This document shows positions 1 through 4,888 of a stretch of DNA of 6,441 bases, piece by piece. A program made the translations under genes and the position numbers. Numbering within the stretch: the stretch's first letter is position 1; each line of letters opens with the position of its first letter. This DNA is from an uncultured Comamonadaceae bacterium (GTDB lineage Bacteria; Pseudomonadota; Gammaproteobacteria; Burkholderiales; Burkholderiaceae_C), in NCBI GenBank assembly GCA_937893415.1, contig CALBWZ010000110.1:1-6441 (forward strand). The letters are read 5' to 3'. The notes beneath the pieces were generated by a model. That model was not told where the DNA came from, ran no database searches, and saw nothing but the letters and a program-made list of their open reading frames with translations.

Positions 1-443
1 GTTTCCAAACCTAAACTCTTGACAGTTCGAACCAATTCGGCAACTTTTTCAATATCGCGGTCTTTTGGGCTGCGCCAAGCAGCACCCATACAAAAGCGGG
101 TTGCTCCGGCTTCCTTAGCACGTTGTGCTGCTTGAAGCACATCAGCGACGTCCATCAATTTGCTGGCTTCTACGCCTGTATCAAATCGGGCTGCCTGTGG
201 ACAGTAATTGCAGTCTTCCGGGCAACCCCCAGTTTTCACGGAGAGCAGTGTGGCAAATTCAATTCGTGTTGGGTCGAAATGTTCACGATGTACAGTTTGT
301 GCCTGGTGCAAAAGGTCTGGAAATGGCAGGTTAAATAGGTCTTCGATAGCGTCTATGCTCCAGCGTGCTGAAAGCTTTACTGACGCTGTTGTGGTTTTGT
401 TTTTGTGATGCAGAGTAATGGGCTGCTCAATGAGGCTGGACAT
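1..443 (-). CDS. bioB: Biotin synthase BioB, N-terminal part (cut by window edge)
   Basis: Radical SAM enzyme of the last step of biotin synthesis, inserting sulfur into dethiobiotin in the cytoplasm. The frame from the ATG at 441-443 reads 147 codons to the left edge without a stop. At residues 74-81 it has the C-x3-C-x2-C cluster motif ([12 protein letters not shown], Cys74, Cys78, Cys81) that binds the SAM-coordinating 4Fe-4S cluster, preceded by LLSVKT. Further on come the BioB signature [16 protein letters not shown] and a KLMDVADVL helix. The start is supported by AGGAA eight bases upstream (minus strand). About the first 45% of a normal BioB (roughly 320-350 residues) is visible, so intactness of the rest cannot be judged. 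The other bio genes are not in the window. No BirA-type operator (TTGTAAAC arms) was seen upstream. Identification is very secure. Confidence 0.97.
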   Translation of the reverse strand, partial: MSSLIEQPITLHHKNKTTTASVKLSARWSIDAIEDLFNLPFPDLLHQAQTVHREHFDPTRIEFATLLSVKTGGCPEDCNYCPQAARFDTGVEASKLMDVADVLQAAQRAKEAGATRFCMGAAWRSPKDRDIEKVAELVRTVKSLGLE

Positions 444-512
444 GGTCGCTGTTCCTAGGGGAGATGTGTCTTGCATTTATTTGTTACGTCTACGGTGTAA
501 GTTTTTTTCTTG

Positions 513-541
513 ATTAATACCAGTTTAGCTGAAGTTGTAAA
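513..541 (-). promoter_or_regulatory. Candidate sigma70-type promoter for bioB
   Basis: On the minus strand TTTACA (536-541, five of six matches to TTGACA) is followed after 16 bases by TATTAA (514-519, four of six matches to TATAAT). This would start transcription near 507 and give a leader of about 60 bases before the bioB ATG. This is a consensus match only; the surrounding DNA is AT-rich, so chance matches are likely. Confidence 0.35.
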
Positions 542-701
542 AGACAAGAATGAGCAAAAATCAAGGTAATCCTCATGCACTTTTTTGACCGTATGTGTTG
601 ATGTGTTGGCATTTGAATTTGGTTTTTGTCTGAAAGCCAATTACTCTGATACGCATTGAAAATGTCTTGCCAACAGGTACATCGGTCGGGCGCCATAGAC
701 T

Positions 702-717
702 GTGTGAATGTTCACAC
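702..717. repeat. Palindrome GTGTGAA-TG-TTCACAC, operator-like
   Basis: Two perfect 7-base arms are separated by two bases. The core reads TGTGA-N4-TCACA, which resembles CRP/FNR-superfamily half sites, but the canonical CRP spacing is N6. It lies 259 bases upstream of the bioB start and 143 bases from the end of the merR pseudogene, so no obvious target gene adjoins it. It could be an orphan operator or chance. Confidence 0.4.
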
Positions 718-859
718 CATGGATCCCTGTTGTGTCTGCGCATGATCTGCCGTGAAGTTTCTTTAAACAGCCAACCGTTTGACGCTTGCGCAGCGTTGGC
801 ATGTGTTTTTCCTGGTTTTTCTGAATACCGTTAGCCGCAACGTCAGTGGGTTTTAATTA

Positions 860-1258
860 TTACAGGCTCGCAATCTCAGGGCATGACACCTCTCCCTGGC
901 GCGTTTGGCATGCCTACACCAATGCTTGCAGTGTTGCTTGCATGTGTTTCAACTCAGCCAGTTTCTCGCGTACATTCCGTAGCTTAAGCCCAGCCAGATG
1001 TCGGCCTTCGTCGCAGTGCGTGCCGTTTTCCAAACGCAACAATTCAATGATTTCATTCAAGCTAAATCTGAGACGTTGCGCAGTTTTCACAAATCGTACT
1101 CGTGTGACACCGGTCTCGTCATCGCGGCGAATGCCGCCGTATGGCTTGTCTGGTTCTGGCTACAAACCCTTGCGTTGATAGAAACGGCAGGTTTCTTCAT
1201 TGACCTTTGCTGCGTTGGCAAAACCGCCGATTGTTTGGTTTCCCAGCTTGTTATCAGA
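860..1258 (-). pseudogene. merR: merR pseudogene (mercury-responsive regulator), two in-frame amber stops
   Basis: Read on the minus strand in one uninterrupted frame, this aligns without gaps to Tn501-type MerR (remembered sequence) from residue 1 or 2 to about 132. The winged-helix DNA-binding part reads TIGGFANAAKVNEETCRFYQRKG, the next part [26 protein letters not shown], then [18 protein letters not shown] and the dimerisation helix. The Hg(II) ligands Cys82 (THC), Cys117 (AC) and Cys126 (VSC) are all present. Two TAG codons interrupt it: at 1160-1162 (position 33, normally Leu, after RKGL) and at 914-916 (position 115, normally Cys, after QALV). It ends at TAATAA (857-862), about 12 residues short of Tn501 MerR. 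No ATG exists at codon 1; an IS3-type terminus lies there instead. No merT operator or merTPA genes remain. It is non-functional unless amber codons are read through. The family assignment is secure. Confidence 0.9.
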
Positions 1259-1281
1259 AGTGGCTCCGGTTGTTTGAACAG
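1256..1281 (-). repeat. Probable IS3-family terminal inverted repeat
   Basis: On the plus strand the sequence begins AGAAGTGGCTCCGGTTGTTT and continues GAACAG. IS3-family ends commonly have the form TGAAGTGGCCCC followed by a stretch containing TTGGACA. This match has A for the terminal T, CTCC for CCCC and TTGAACA for TTGGACA, consistent with a decayed tip. It lies downstream of the transposase fragment, where the right end should be. The comparison is from memory. Confidence 0.55.
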
Positions 1282-1374
1282 CAAAGCCCGACTTATAAAG
1301 TGAACGCCGATCGGATGGCAAAAGGTACTCAGTTGTCTCCATGGGGTAACTCGAGGCGCAGCGGGAATTTCTTT

Positions 1375-1620
1375 CTACGCAGCCCTTATCAGGTTGGGCA
1401 GCAACGCCTGATAGACCTTATCGGGCGTGCTGCGCTGCAGACTTGAATGCGATCGTTCTGTGCTGTACCAATCGAAGTATTGCGCAATGTTGGTACGCGC
1501 AGCTCCCAAGCAGTCACAGGCCATCAGGTACACCCGCTCATTCTTCACGCCTCGCCCCAACCGCGCGACAAACACGTTGTCCCGCCAGGCACGCTTACCA
1601 TCCATGCAGAGCTTGCAAAC
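1375..1620 (-). pseudogene. IS3-family transposase (OrfB) C-terminal fragment
   Basis: The last roughly 80 codons of the frame match the end of the IS3-family DDE integrase domain: MDGKRAWRDNVFV, then ERVYLMACDCLGAARTNIAQYFDWYSTERSHSSLQRSTPDKVYQ, stopping after LIRAA at 1375-1377. The usual form of the first block is DNVFVERLWRTVK. Here it reads DNVFVARLGRGVKN, so the third catalytic acidic residue (Glu) is Ala and the following Trp is Gly. The two Asp residues lie in the missing N-terminal part. An ATG at 1648-1650 precedes unrelated sequence and is not a natural start. It is certainly inactive. Confidence 0.85.
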
Positions 1621-1667
1621 CTGCTTGGAAACGGCCATGGTGAATGTCAATAAAGCGTGTAAAAAGC

Positions 1668-1681
1668 TGTCCCTAGTGACA
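1668..1681. repeat. Imperfect palindrome TGTCCCTAGTGACA
   Basis: Six of seven base pairs are symmetric around the central TA. It lies just beyond the point where transposase similarity is lost, so it might mark a junction or an insertion hotspot. It matches no specific site that I recognise. Confidence 0.25.
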
Positions 1682-1938
1682 CATCACAGGTTGGTTACAC
1701 GTCGAAAATTGTTTATCTCATCCGCTGTTTTCTTTGAATAACGTCAATTCGTTGTATCTACAGTGCCAGCAACAACCAGAGGCGGGTGACCACGGCCAGC
1801 ACACCCACTGGTGTGTTTGCCCCCTTTGATAGAGATTTTTTCTTGCTGTTGTGGCTTTACATTAACAAACGTGACTGTTTGTTTCGTCAAATTTTTGTAA
1901 AGTAAACCCTTGTATTCTGGATGTCAAAGGGTATGCAT

Positions 1939-1953
1939 CACGTAACACACGTG
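1939..1953. repeat. Inverted repeat CACGT-AACAC-ACGTG upstream of nitrile hydratase
   Basis: Perfect 5-base arms around a 5-base centre, 157 bases before the alpha-subunit start and followed by an A-rich run (ATAAAAAAG). It could be a regulator-binding site for the nitrile hydratase genes, but the arms are short and chance is a fair alternative. Confidence 0.25.
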
Positions 1954-2030
1954 CATAAAAAAGTACCTTCATTGCGTTTGACGTTAACGGATGGAACACA
2001 TAGTTATTTTTGAGCAGGCACGATGCCAGT

Positions 2031-2059
2031 TTGACCAATGGAACCAGTTCATGCATCAT
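2031..2059 (+). promoter_or_regulatory. Candidate promoter of the nitrile hydratase operon
   Basis: TTGACC (2031-2036, five of six matches to TTGACA) is followed by a 17-base spacer and CATCAT (2054-2059, four of six matches to TATAAT). Transcription would start near 2066, giving a leader of about 44 bases before the alpha ATG. This is consensus inspection only. Confidence 0.3.
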
Positions 2060-2109
2060 TCAACCCGCTATTCAATTTCAACACACGCTATTTTTTATGA
2101 GTGTCCAAT

Positions 2110-2703
2110 ATGAGTGAATTCACAAACCCGTCAGGCGTTGCATCCATGCAGCAACGAACCGATGCTGTTGAGGCGGCATTTGAGTTGCGCGGACACAAAC
2201 CAGCAGAATTTATCAACGAGTTTGAGCACCTTGCAGAGGAAAAATGGCTACCAGAGAACGGCGCGCGTGTGGTCGCCAGGGCTTGGACTGATGCCGCCTT
2301 TAAACAAAAGCTGTTGGCCAATGGCCGCGAGGCTGTTTATGAGCTGGGTTTGACCATGCCCATCCATCACCGCCACCTTGTTGCACTAGAAAACACGCCC
2401 ATATGCCACAACGTCATCTGTTGCACATTATGTTCTTGTACAGCCTTTTCAATAATTGGTTTGCCGCCTGATTGGTACAAGGAGTTAGAGTACCGTGCTC
2501 GGATTGTTCGCGAATCCCGTACTGTCCTGAAGGAGATGGGTTTAGATTTACCTTCTGATGTTGAGATTCGGGTGTGGGACACCACTGCGGATACGCGGTA
2601 CATGGTTATTCCTGAAAGACCGGCCCATACACTCGGGTGGACAGAACAACAACTGGTAGACATTGTGTCTAAGGACGCCATGATTGGCGTTGCTCGAATT
2701 TAG
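2110..2703 (+). CDS. nthA: Nitrile hydratase alpha subunit (iron-type-like sequence, CTLCSC motif)
   Basis: Metal-binding subunit of nitrile hydratase (EC 4.2.1.84), which hydrates nitriles to amides; cytoplasmic alpha-beta enzyme; 197 residues. The claw motif C-T-L-C-S-C is at residues 105-110; its cysteines and Ser bind Fe(III) or Co(III), with the second and third Cys normally oxidised. Before it comes GARVVARAWTDAAFKQKLL, after it GLPPDWYKELEYRARIVRESR and EIRVWDTTADTRYMV, all typical of the family. The C-terminal half looks iron-type, but iron enzymes have CSLCSC; Thr at the second position is the cobalt-type form. After the motif TAFS replaces TAWP or TNWP, losing a usually conserved Trp and Pro. 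The ATG at 2110 was chosen; GTG at 2101 is an in-frame alternative, and neither has a clear ribosome binding site. A 6-codon frame (ATG at 2097) overlaps the start. The beta gene follows after 10 bases. Confidence 0.95.
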   Translation: MSEFTNPSGVASMQQRTDAVEAAFELRGHKPAEFINEFEHLAEEKWLPENGARVVARAWTDAAFKQKLLANGREAVYELGLTMPIHHRHLVALENTPICHNVICCTLCSCTAFSIIGLPPDWYKELEYRARIVRESRTVLKEMGLDLPSDVEIRVWDTTADTRYMVIPERPAHTLGWTEQQLVDIVSKDAMIGVARI

Positions 2704-2706
2704 GAA
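2702..2706 (+). promoter_or_regulatory. Ribosome binding site AGGAA fixing the beta-subunit start
   Basis: AGGAA overlaps the alpha stop codon (TAG at 2701-2703) and lies seven bases before the ATG at 2714. It supports that start over the in-frame ATG at 2684, which lies inside alpha. The arrangement favours translational coupling of the two subunits. Confidence 0.8.
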
Positions 2707-2713
2707 ATTAACC

Positions 2714-3334
2714 ATGGATGGAATGCATGATCTGGGCGGCAGGCAAGGCTTTGGCCGAATTCGGTATGAGCTGAATGCGAAGGTATTTCACGAGCCTTGG
2801 GAAGTTCGCGCCAACGCGCTGTACTCACTGGCAGTCAAACTCGGGCTGTTCAACATGGACGAATACCGCCATGCCATAGAGCGTATGGAGCCTCGCCACT
2901 ATTTAACAGCCAGTTACTACGAGCGTTCACTCACAAGTCTTGCCACCCTGTGTGTTGAGAAAGGTGTGTTCACCTTGCATGAGTTGGAGCAAGGCTCTGG
3001 TGGTTCATTTCCTTTGGCTTTGTCCAGTTCCGCTGGTCGCACCAATGTTGCCGGGCGAGACCATTTCAACGTTGCCGATAAGGTGCGTGTTCGGTCTGAT
3101 CATGTGCCTGGCCACGTGCGCATGCCCGCTTACATTCGCGGTAAATGCGGTGTTGTGGTGGGGGTGTCGCCCCTCTATCCGTTTGCTGATGCACACGCCC
3201 ATGGGGTTCAGTCTGATGATGAACCCACTTACGATGTGCGGTTCCAAGCGGAGGATCTGTGGTCCAACGACAGCGACCCTGCGTCGATTCATGTCAGCGT
3301 GTTTGAAAGCTATTTAGAGCACGCCACTGATTAG
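2714..3334 (+). CDS. nthB: Nitrile hydratase beta subunit (iron-type-like)
   Basis: Partner of the alpha subunit; it forms the substrate channel and stabilises the oxidised cysteines of the metal centre through two arginines. Length is 206 residues, normal for the family. It starts MDGMHDLGGRQGFG, the standard N-terminus. The helical segment has YRHAIERMEPRHY with Arg52 and Glu56, followed by SYYERSLTSLATLCVEKGVFT. The C-terminal SH3-like barrel contains VRVRSDHVPGHVRMPAYIRGKCG with the second conserved Arg (Arg136), then EPTYDVRFQAEDLW and the end VFESYLE. ERMEPRHY, YYER, VPGHVRMPAY and VFExYLE match the Rhodococcus iron-type beta subunit (remembered) much better than cobalt-type ones. The alpha-beta gene order also fits the iron type, though some cobalt-type operons share it. 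No activator (P44K/P47K-type) gene follows; an IS3 relic does. Confidence 0.96.
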   Translation: MDGMHDLGGRQGFGRIRYELNAKVFHEPWEVRANALYSLAVKLGLFNMDEYRHAIERMEPRHYLTASYYERSLTSLATLCVEKGVFTLHELEQGSGGSFPLALSSSAGRTNVAGRDHFNVADKVRVRSDHVPGHVRMPAYIRGKCGVVVGVSPLYPFADAHAHGVQSDDEPTYDVRFQAEDLWSNDSDPASIHVSVFESYLEHATD

Positions 3335-3450
3335 AGCTTTGAAGTTATAAACGTGTAGAACAATCAGGACTGTACTTGATTGGTGCAATCGATATGCTCA
3401 AACGCTGAGTCACTTCAGCTGTTGATCACCCATTAATTTTTTAACCAAGC

Positions 3451-3691
3451 TGTGACCGGCCCCTTGCTCAGATGTGTAAGGAGTTTGGCCATGAGTCGCT
3501 GTTTTGGTTCGCCTCAGTCGATATAGACGTTTAACCAGTGCTGTGCCCTAACCACACTGTTGCCTTGAGCCTAGCAGCCGTTCAACTAGAGCTTGATGTC
3601 GGCGCACAGGATTGTTGAAGTTGTCAATGTACTCAAAGACTTACGATCGCACCTGCTGCCGCGTCTGGTAAATGCAACGCGTCAAAAACTC
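3451..3691 (-). mobile_element. Second IS3-family element remnant
   Basis: A decayed transposase C-terminus (minus strand, 3587-3691) is followed downstream by degraded sequence that still hints at the family's end (LVKRLYRL, about 3520-3545, in another frame). The probable element tip is at 3451: TGTGACCGGCCCCTTGCT has the TG start and CCCC block usual for IS3-family ends. The other end was not found. The transposase subtype (VFEYI, YNP, RRH) differs from the relic at 1375-1620, so these are two different elements rather than two halves of one. Confidence 0.6.
3587..3691 (-). pseudogene. IS3-family transposase C-terminal fragment (VFEYI type)
   Basis: On the minus strand one frame reads CIYQTRQQVRS, a TAA stop (3641-3643), then VFEYIDNFNNPVRRHQAL. 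This corresponds to the IS3-family OrfB C-terminal signature (typically YxTRxQARxxVFEYIExFYNxxRRHSxLG) shortly after the catalytic Glu. Beyond RRHQAL the frame loses similarity, consistent with a frameshift. About 30 residues are recognisable. It is a short relic and inactive. Confidence 0.7.
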
Positions 3692-3736
3692 CAAACTATC
3701 ATTTCAAAGTTGCAGATGCGACAGTCAGAGAGGGTT

Positions 3737-3764
3737 GTTGGTGCAACGATCTACTCTCACCAAC
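3737..3764 (+). promoter_or_regulatory. Perfect inverted repeat GTTGGTG-N14-CACCAAC before the cyclase gene
   Basis: Seven-base arms (3737-3743 and 3758-3764) enclose 14 bases. The right arm ends seven bases before the AAGG ribosome binding site. It could form a hairpin in the leader or be a dimeric repressor or activator site. A second small repeat, GTTG-GTG-CAAC (3737-3747), overlaps the left arm. No regulator gene adjoins it, so the assignment is open. Confidence 0.4.
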
Positions 3765-3781
3765 TTAGCTTAAGGCGCCTT

Positions 3782-4837
3782 ATGTCTGAACGATGGAAAC
3801 ATTCACCAGAAAACAGCAATTGGGGCAGTTTTGGCCCTGATGACCAACGAGGGCGCATGAATTTGGTTGACGAGCGCAAGGTCTTACAAGGTGTTGCCGA
3901 GGTAAAAACGGGCAAAAACTTTTCGCTGTCGCTACCTTTGGATTTTCCGGGGGGGAGTGCACTGAACCCTTCACGCTTTCCGCCTCGGTTGATTTCTGCG
4001 CGGCGAGGTGGCCCAGATGGTCCAGAAAGTTATGTCTTAGGTCTGGATTTAATTGAGCCAAATGCCACGGATGTGGTGTGTGACGACATTGCCATTTTGG
4101 CCACGCAGTACTCCACACAGTGGGACTCGTTTGCTCACGTTGGCAGCTATTTTGATGCAGACGGTGACGGCGTTGCTGAGAAGGTGTTTTACAACGGCTA
4201 CCGTGCCAATGCTGATATCAAGCCTGCGGCCAATGTGGGGGTTGATAGGTCTGATTTGTTTGCTTTTAAAGACCCTAAAGCCACAGCACTTGGTATAGAA
4301 AACTTGGCCATGCACGGCGCGCAAGGCCGCGGGGTCATGGTTGATTTGCACGCCCACCATGGCCGCGCCCGCACCAAAATTGGCTATGACGCTTTGATGC
4401 GCGTCATGGACGCAGACAAGGTGGAGGTGGAGTCTGGTGACATGTTGTGTTTGCATACTGGCTTTGCCGACATGATCTTGGAGATGAATCGCAACCCAGA
4501 CCCCGAGAAATTGCACCATACATGCACTGGCTTGGATGGTGAGGACGACAAACTGCTGCAGTGGATAACCGACAGCGGGGTTGCGGCTATCGTTGCCGAT
4601 AACTATGCCGTGGAGCTTATTCCTAACCGTTGGATGGAGCCCATACGCAAACCCAAGTTGCCCTTACATGCGCATTGTTTGTTTAAAAATGGCATTCACT
4701 TGGGTGAGCTGTGGTATTTGACCCACTTAGCCAACTGGCTGCGCGCGCATGGGCGCAACCGTTTTTTGCTAACCGCACCGCCGCTGCACTTGCCGGGTGC
4801 GGTGGGCTCGCCGGTTAACCCCATTGCAACGGTTTAG
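3782..4837 (+). CDS. Cyclase-family (PF04199-type) metal-dependent hydrolase
   Basis: Member of the superfamily with kynurenine formamidase, isatin hydrolase and polyketide 'cyclases', whose characterised members hydrolyse amide or lactam bonds with a metal (Mn or Zn). Length is 351 residues, as in the long bacterial branch. N-terminal WGSFGPDDQRGRMNLV (14-29) is typical. TQWDSFAHVG (112-121) is this branch's variant of the HxGTHxDxPxH metal site, with Asp115 and His119 as likely ligands. GRGVMVDLHAHHG (182-194) and VESGDMLCLHTGF (216-228) follow the family layout, as do VAAIVADNYAVE and LHAHCLFKNGIHLGELWYL near the C-terminus. The start at 3782 has AAGG six bases upstream; the in-frame extension to 3593 is antisense to a transposon relic and lacks a ribosome binding site. 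The gap to nitrile hydratase makes cotranscription uncertain. The substrate is unknown. Confidence 0.9.
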   Translation: MSERWKHSPENSNWGSFGPDDQRGRMNLVDERKVLQGVAEVKTGKNFSLSLPLDFPGGSALNPSRFPPRLISARRGGPDGPESYVLGLDLIEPNATDVVCDDIAILATQYSTQWDSFAHVGSYFDADGDGVAEKVFYNGYRANADIKPAANVGVDRSDLFAFKDPKATALGIENLAMHGAQGRGVMVDLHAHHGRARTKIGYDALMRVMDADKVEVESGDMLCLHTGFADMILEMNRNPDPEKLHHTCTGLDGEDDKLLQWITDSGVAAIVADNYAVELIPNRWMEPIRKPKLPLHAHCLFKNGIHLGELWYLTHLANWLRAHGRNRFLLTAPPLHLPGAVGSPVNPIATV

Positions 4838-4841
4838 CCCG

Positions 4842-4880
4842 ATAACCAAGGTTTAAAAGCCTTCGTTATTCTTGTTTTTG
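4842..4880 (+). terminator. Rho-independent terminator of the cyclase gene
   Basis: ATAACCAAGG (4842-4851) pairs with CCTTCGTTAT (4860-4869) in nine of ten positions with one C-C mismatch and an 8-base loop. It is followed by the T-rich run TCTTGTTTTT. It begins four bases after the cyclase stop codon. A second inverted pair, AAAAGCC (4854-4860) with GGCTTTT (4883-4889), overlaps it and could help stop transcripts from the convergent DUF3237 gene. Confidence 0.7.
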
Positions 4881-4888
4881 GCGGCTTT

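Larger units (their letters stand above)
444..859. other. Intergenic region between bioB and the merR pseudogene
   Basis: No frame here resembles a known protein; the open frames are short, lack ribosome binding sites and overlap one another. What can be seen is the bioB leader and promoter region (444-541), an adjacent 8-base direct repeat ATGTGTTG (593-600 and 601-608), a palindrome at 702-717 (listed separately), and a weak hairpin ACGCT-TGCGC-AGCGT at 782-796 followed by GTGTTTTT. The stretch lies downstream of a decayed gene, so it may be residue of a lost mer or transposon segment, but nothing recognisable remains. Confidence 0.5.
1256..1620 (-). mobile_element. IS3-family element remnant (right part only)
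   Basis: This segment combines the decayed 3' end of an IS3-family transposase (1375 to about 1620) with a downstream non-coding tail. The tail ends in a sequence resembling an IS3-family terminal inverted repeat at 1256-1281. The left limit is uncertain: recognisable transposase sequence stops near 1620, and neither orfA nor the 5' half of orfB is seen. No second terminus or target duplication could be identified. The junction falls exactly on codon 1 of the merR pseudogene, so the element probably separated merR from its start codon and promoter. Confidence 0.7.
1621..2109. other. Region without recognisable genes upstream of the nitrile hydratase operon
   Basis: No convincing coding sequence is visible. 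Open frames reach only about 65-100 codons, lack ribosome binding sites and resemble nothing known. Visible items are the palindrome at 1668-1681, a hairpin CACACC-cact-GGTGTG (1800-1815) followed by TTTGCCCCC, an inverted repeat CACGT-AACAC-ACGTG (1939-1953) and a candidate promoter (2031-2059). From about 1850 on the DNA is AT-rich. It probably contains the leader and regulatory region of the nitrile hydratase genes plus transposon debris. Confidence 0.45.
3335..3781. other. Decayed intergenic strip between nitrile hydratase and the cyclase gene
   Basis: This stretch has no intact gene. It contains a weak hairpin just after the beta gene (GCTGA-GTCACT-TCAGC, 3404-3419, no adjoining T-run, so a poor terminator), an IS3-family relic (about 3451-3691) and a hairpin before the cyclase gene (3737-3764). 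The open frame that continues upstream of the cyclase start to 3593 is antisense to the transposase relic and is not regarded as coding. Confidence 0.6.

Noticed and set aside
455..696. Two overlapping minus-strand open frames of about 60 codons upstream of bioB
   Set aside because: Low-complexity, AT-rich DNA, no binding site, no similarity; better explained as bioB leader and intergenic DNA.
846..1303. Plus-strand open frames of about 100 codons
   Set aside because: They are complementary-strand shadows of the merR pseudogene, whose minus-strand frame gives a clear protein match.
1427..1741. Plus-strand open frame of 104 codons
   Set aside because: Antisense to the IS3 transposase fragment; no recognisable protein.
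1862..2059. 65-codon minus-strand open frame upstream of nitrile hydratase
   Set aside because: No binding site, no recognisable family and it overlaps the likely nitrile hydratase promoter region.
2367..2681. 104-codon open frame on the minus strand
   Set aside because: Antisense to the nitrile hydratase alpha gene and without family features.
2110..3334. Thiocyanate hydrolase rather than nitrile hydratase
   Set aside because: Thiocyanate hydrolase is homologous but has three subunit genes with beta split differently; here there are two genes, and beta is a full-length nitrile hydratase beta with both conserved arginines.
3491..3526. Eleven-codon frame MSRCFGSPQSI preceded by AAGGAG at ideal spacing
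   Set aside because: It lies within the decayed IS3 tail, has no family, no downstream coupling and no conservation that can be tested here; chance AAGGAG is the simpler explanation.
3593..3781. In-frame upstream extension of the cyclase gene (63 extra residues)
   Set aside because: It begins at TTG/ATG without a ribosome binding site, is not family-like and is antisense to a recognisable IS3 transposase relic; the ATG at 3782 has a good binding site and matches the family N-terminus.
4049..4519. 156-codon open frame on the minus strand
   Set aside because: Antisense to the well-supported cyclase gene, no ribosome binding site and no recognisable domain.
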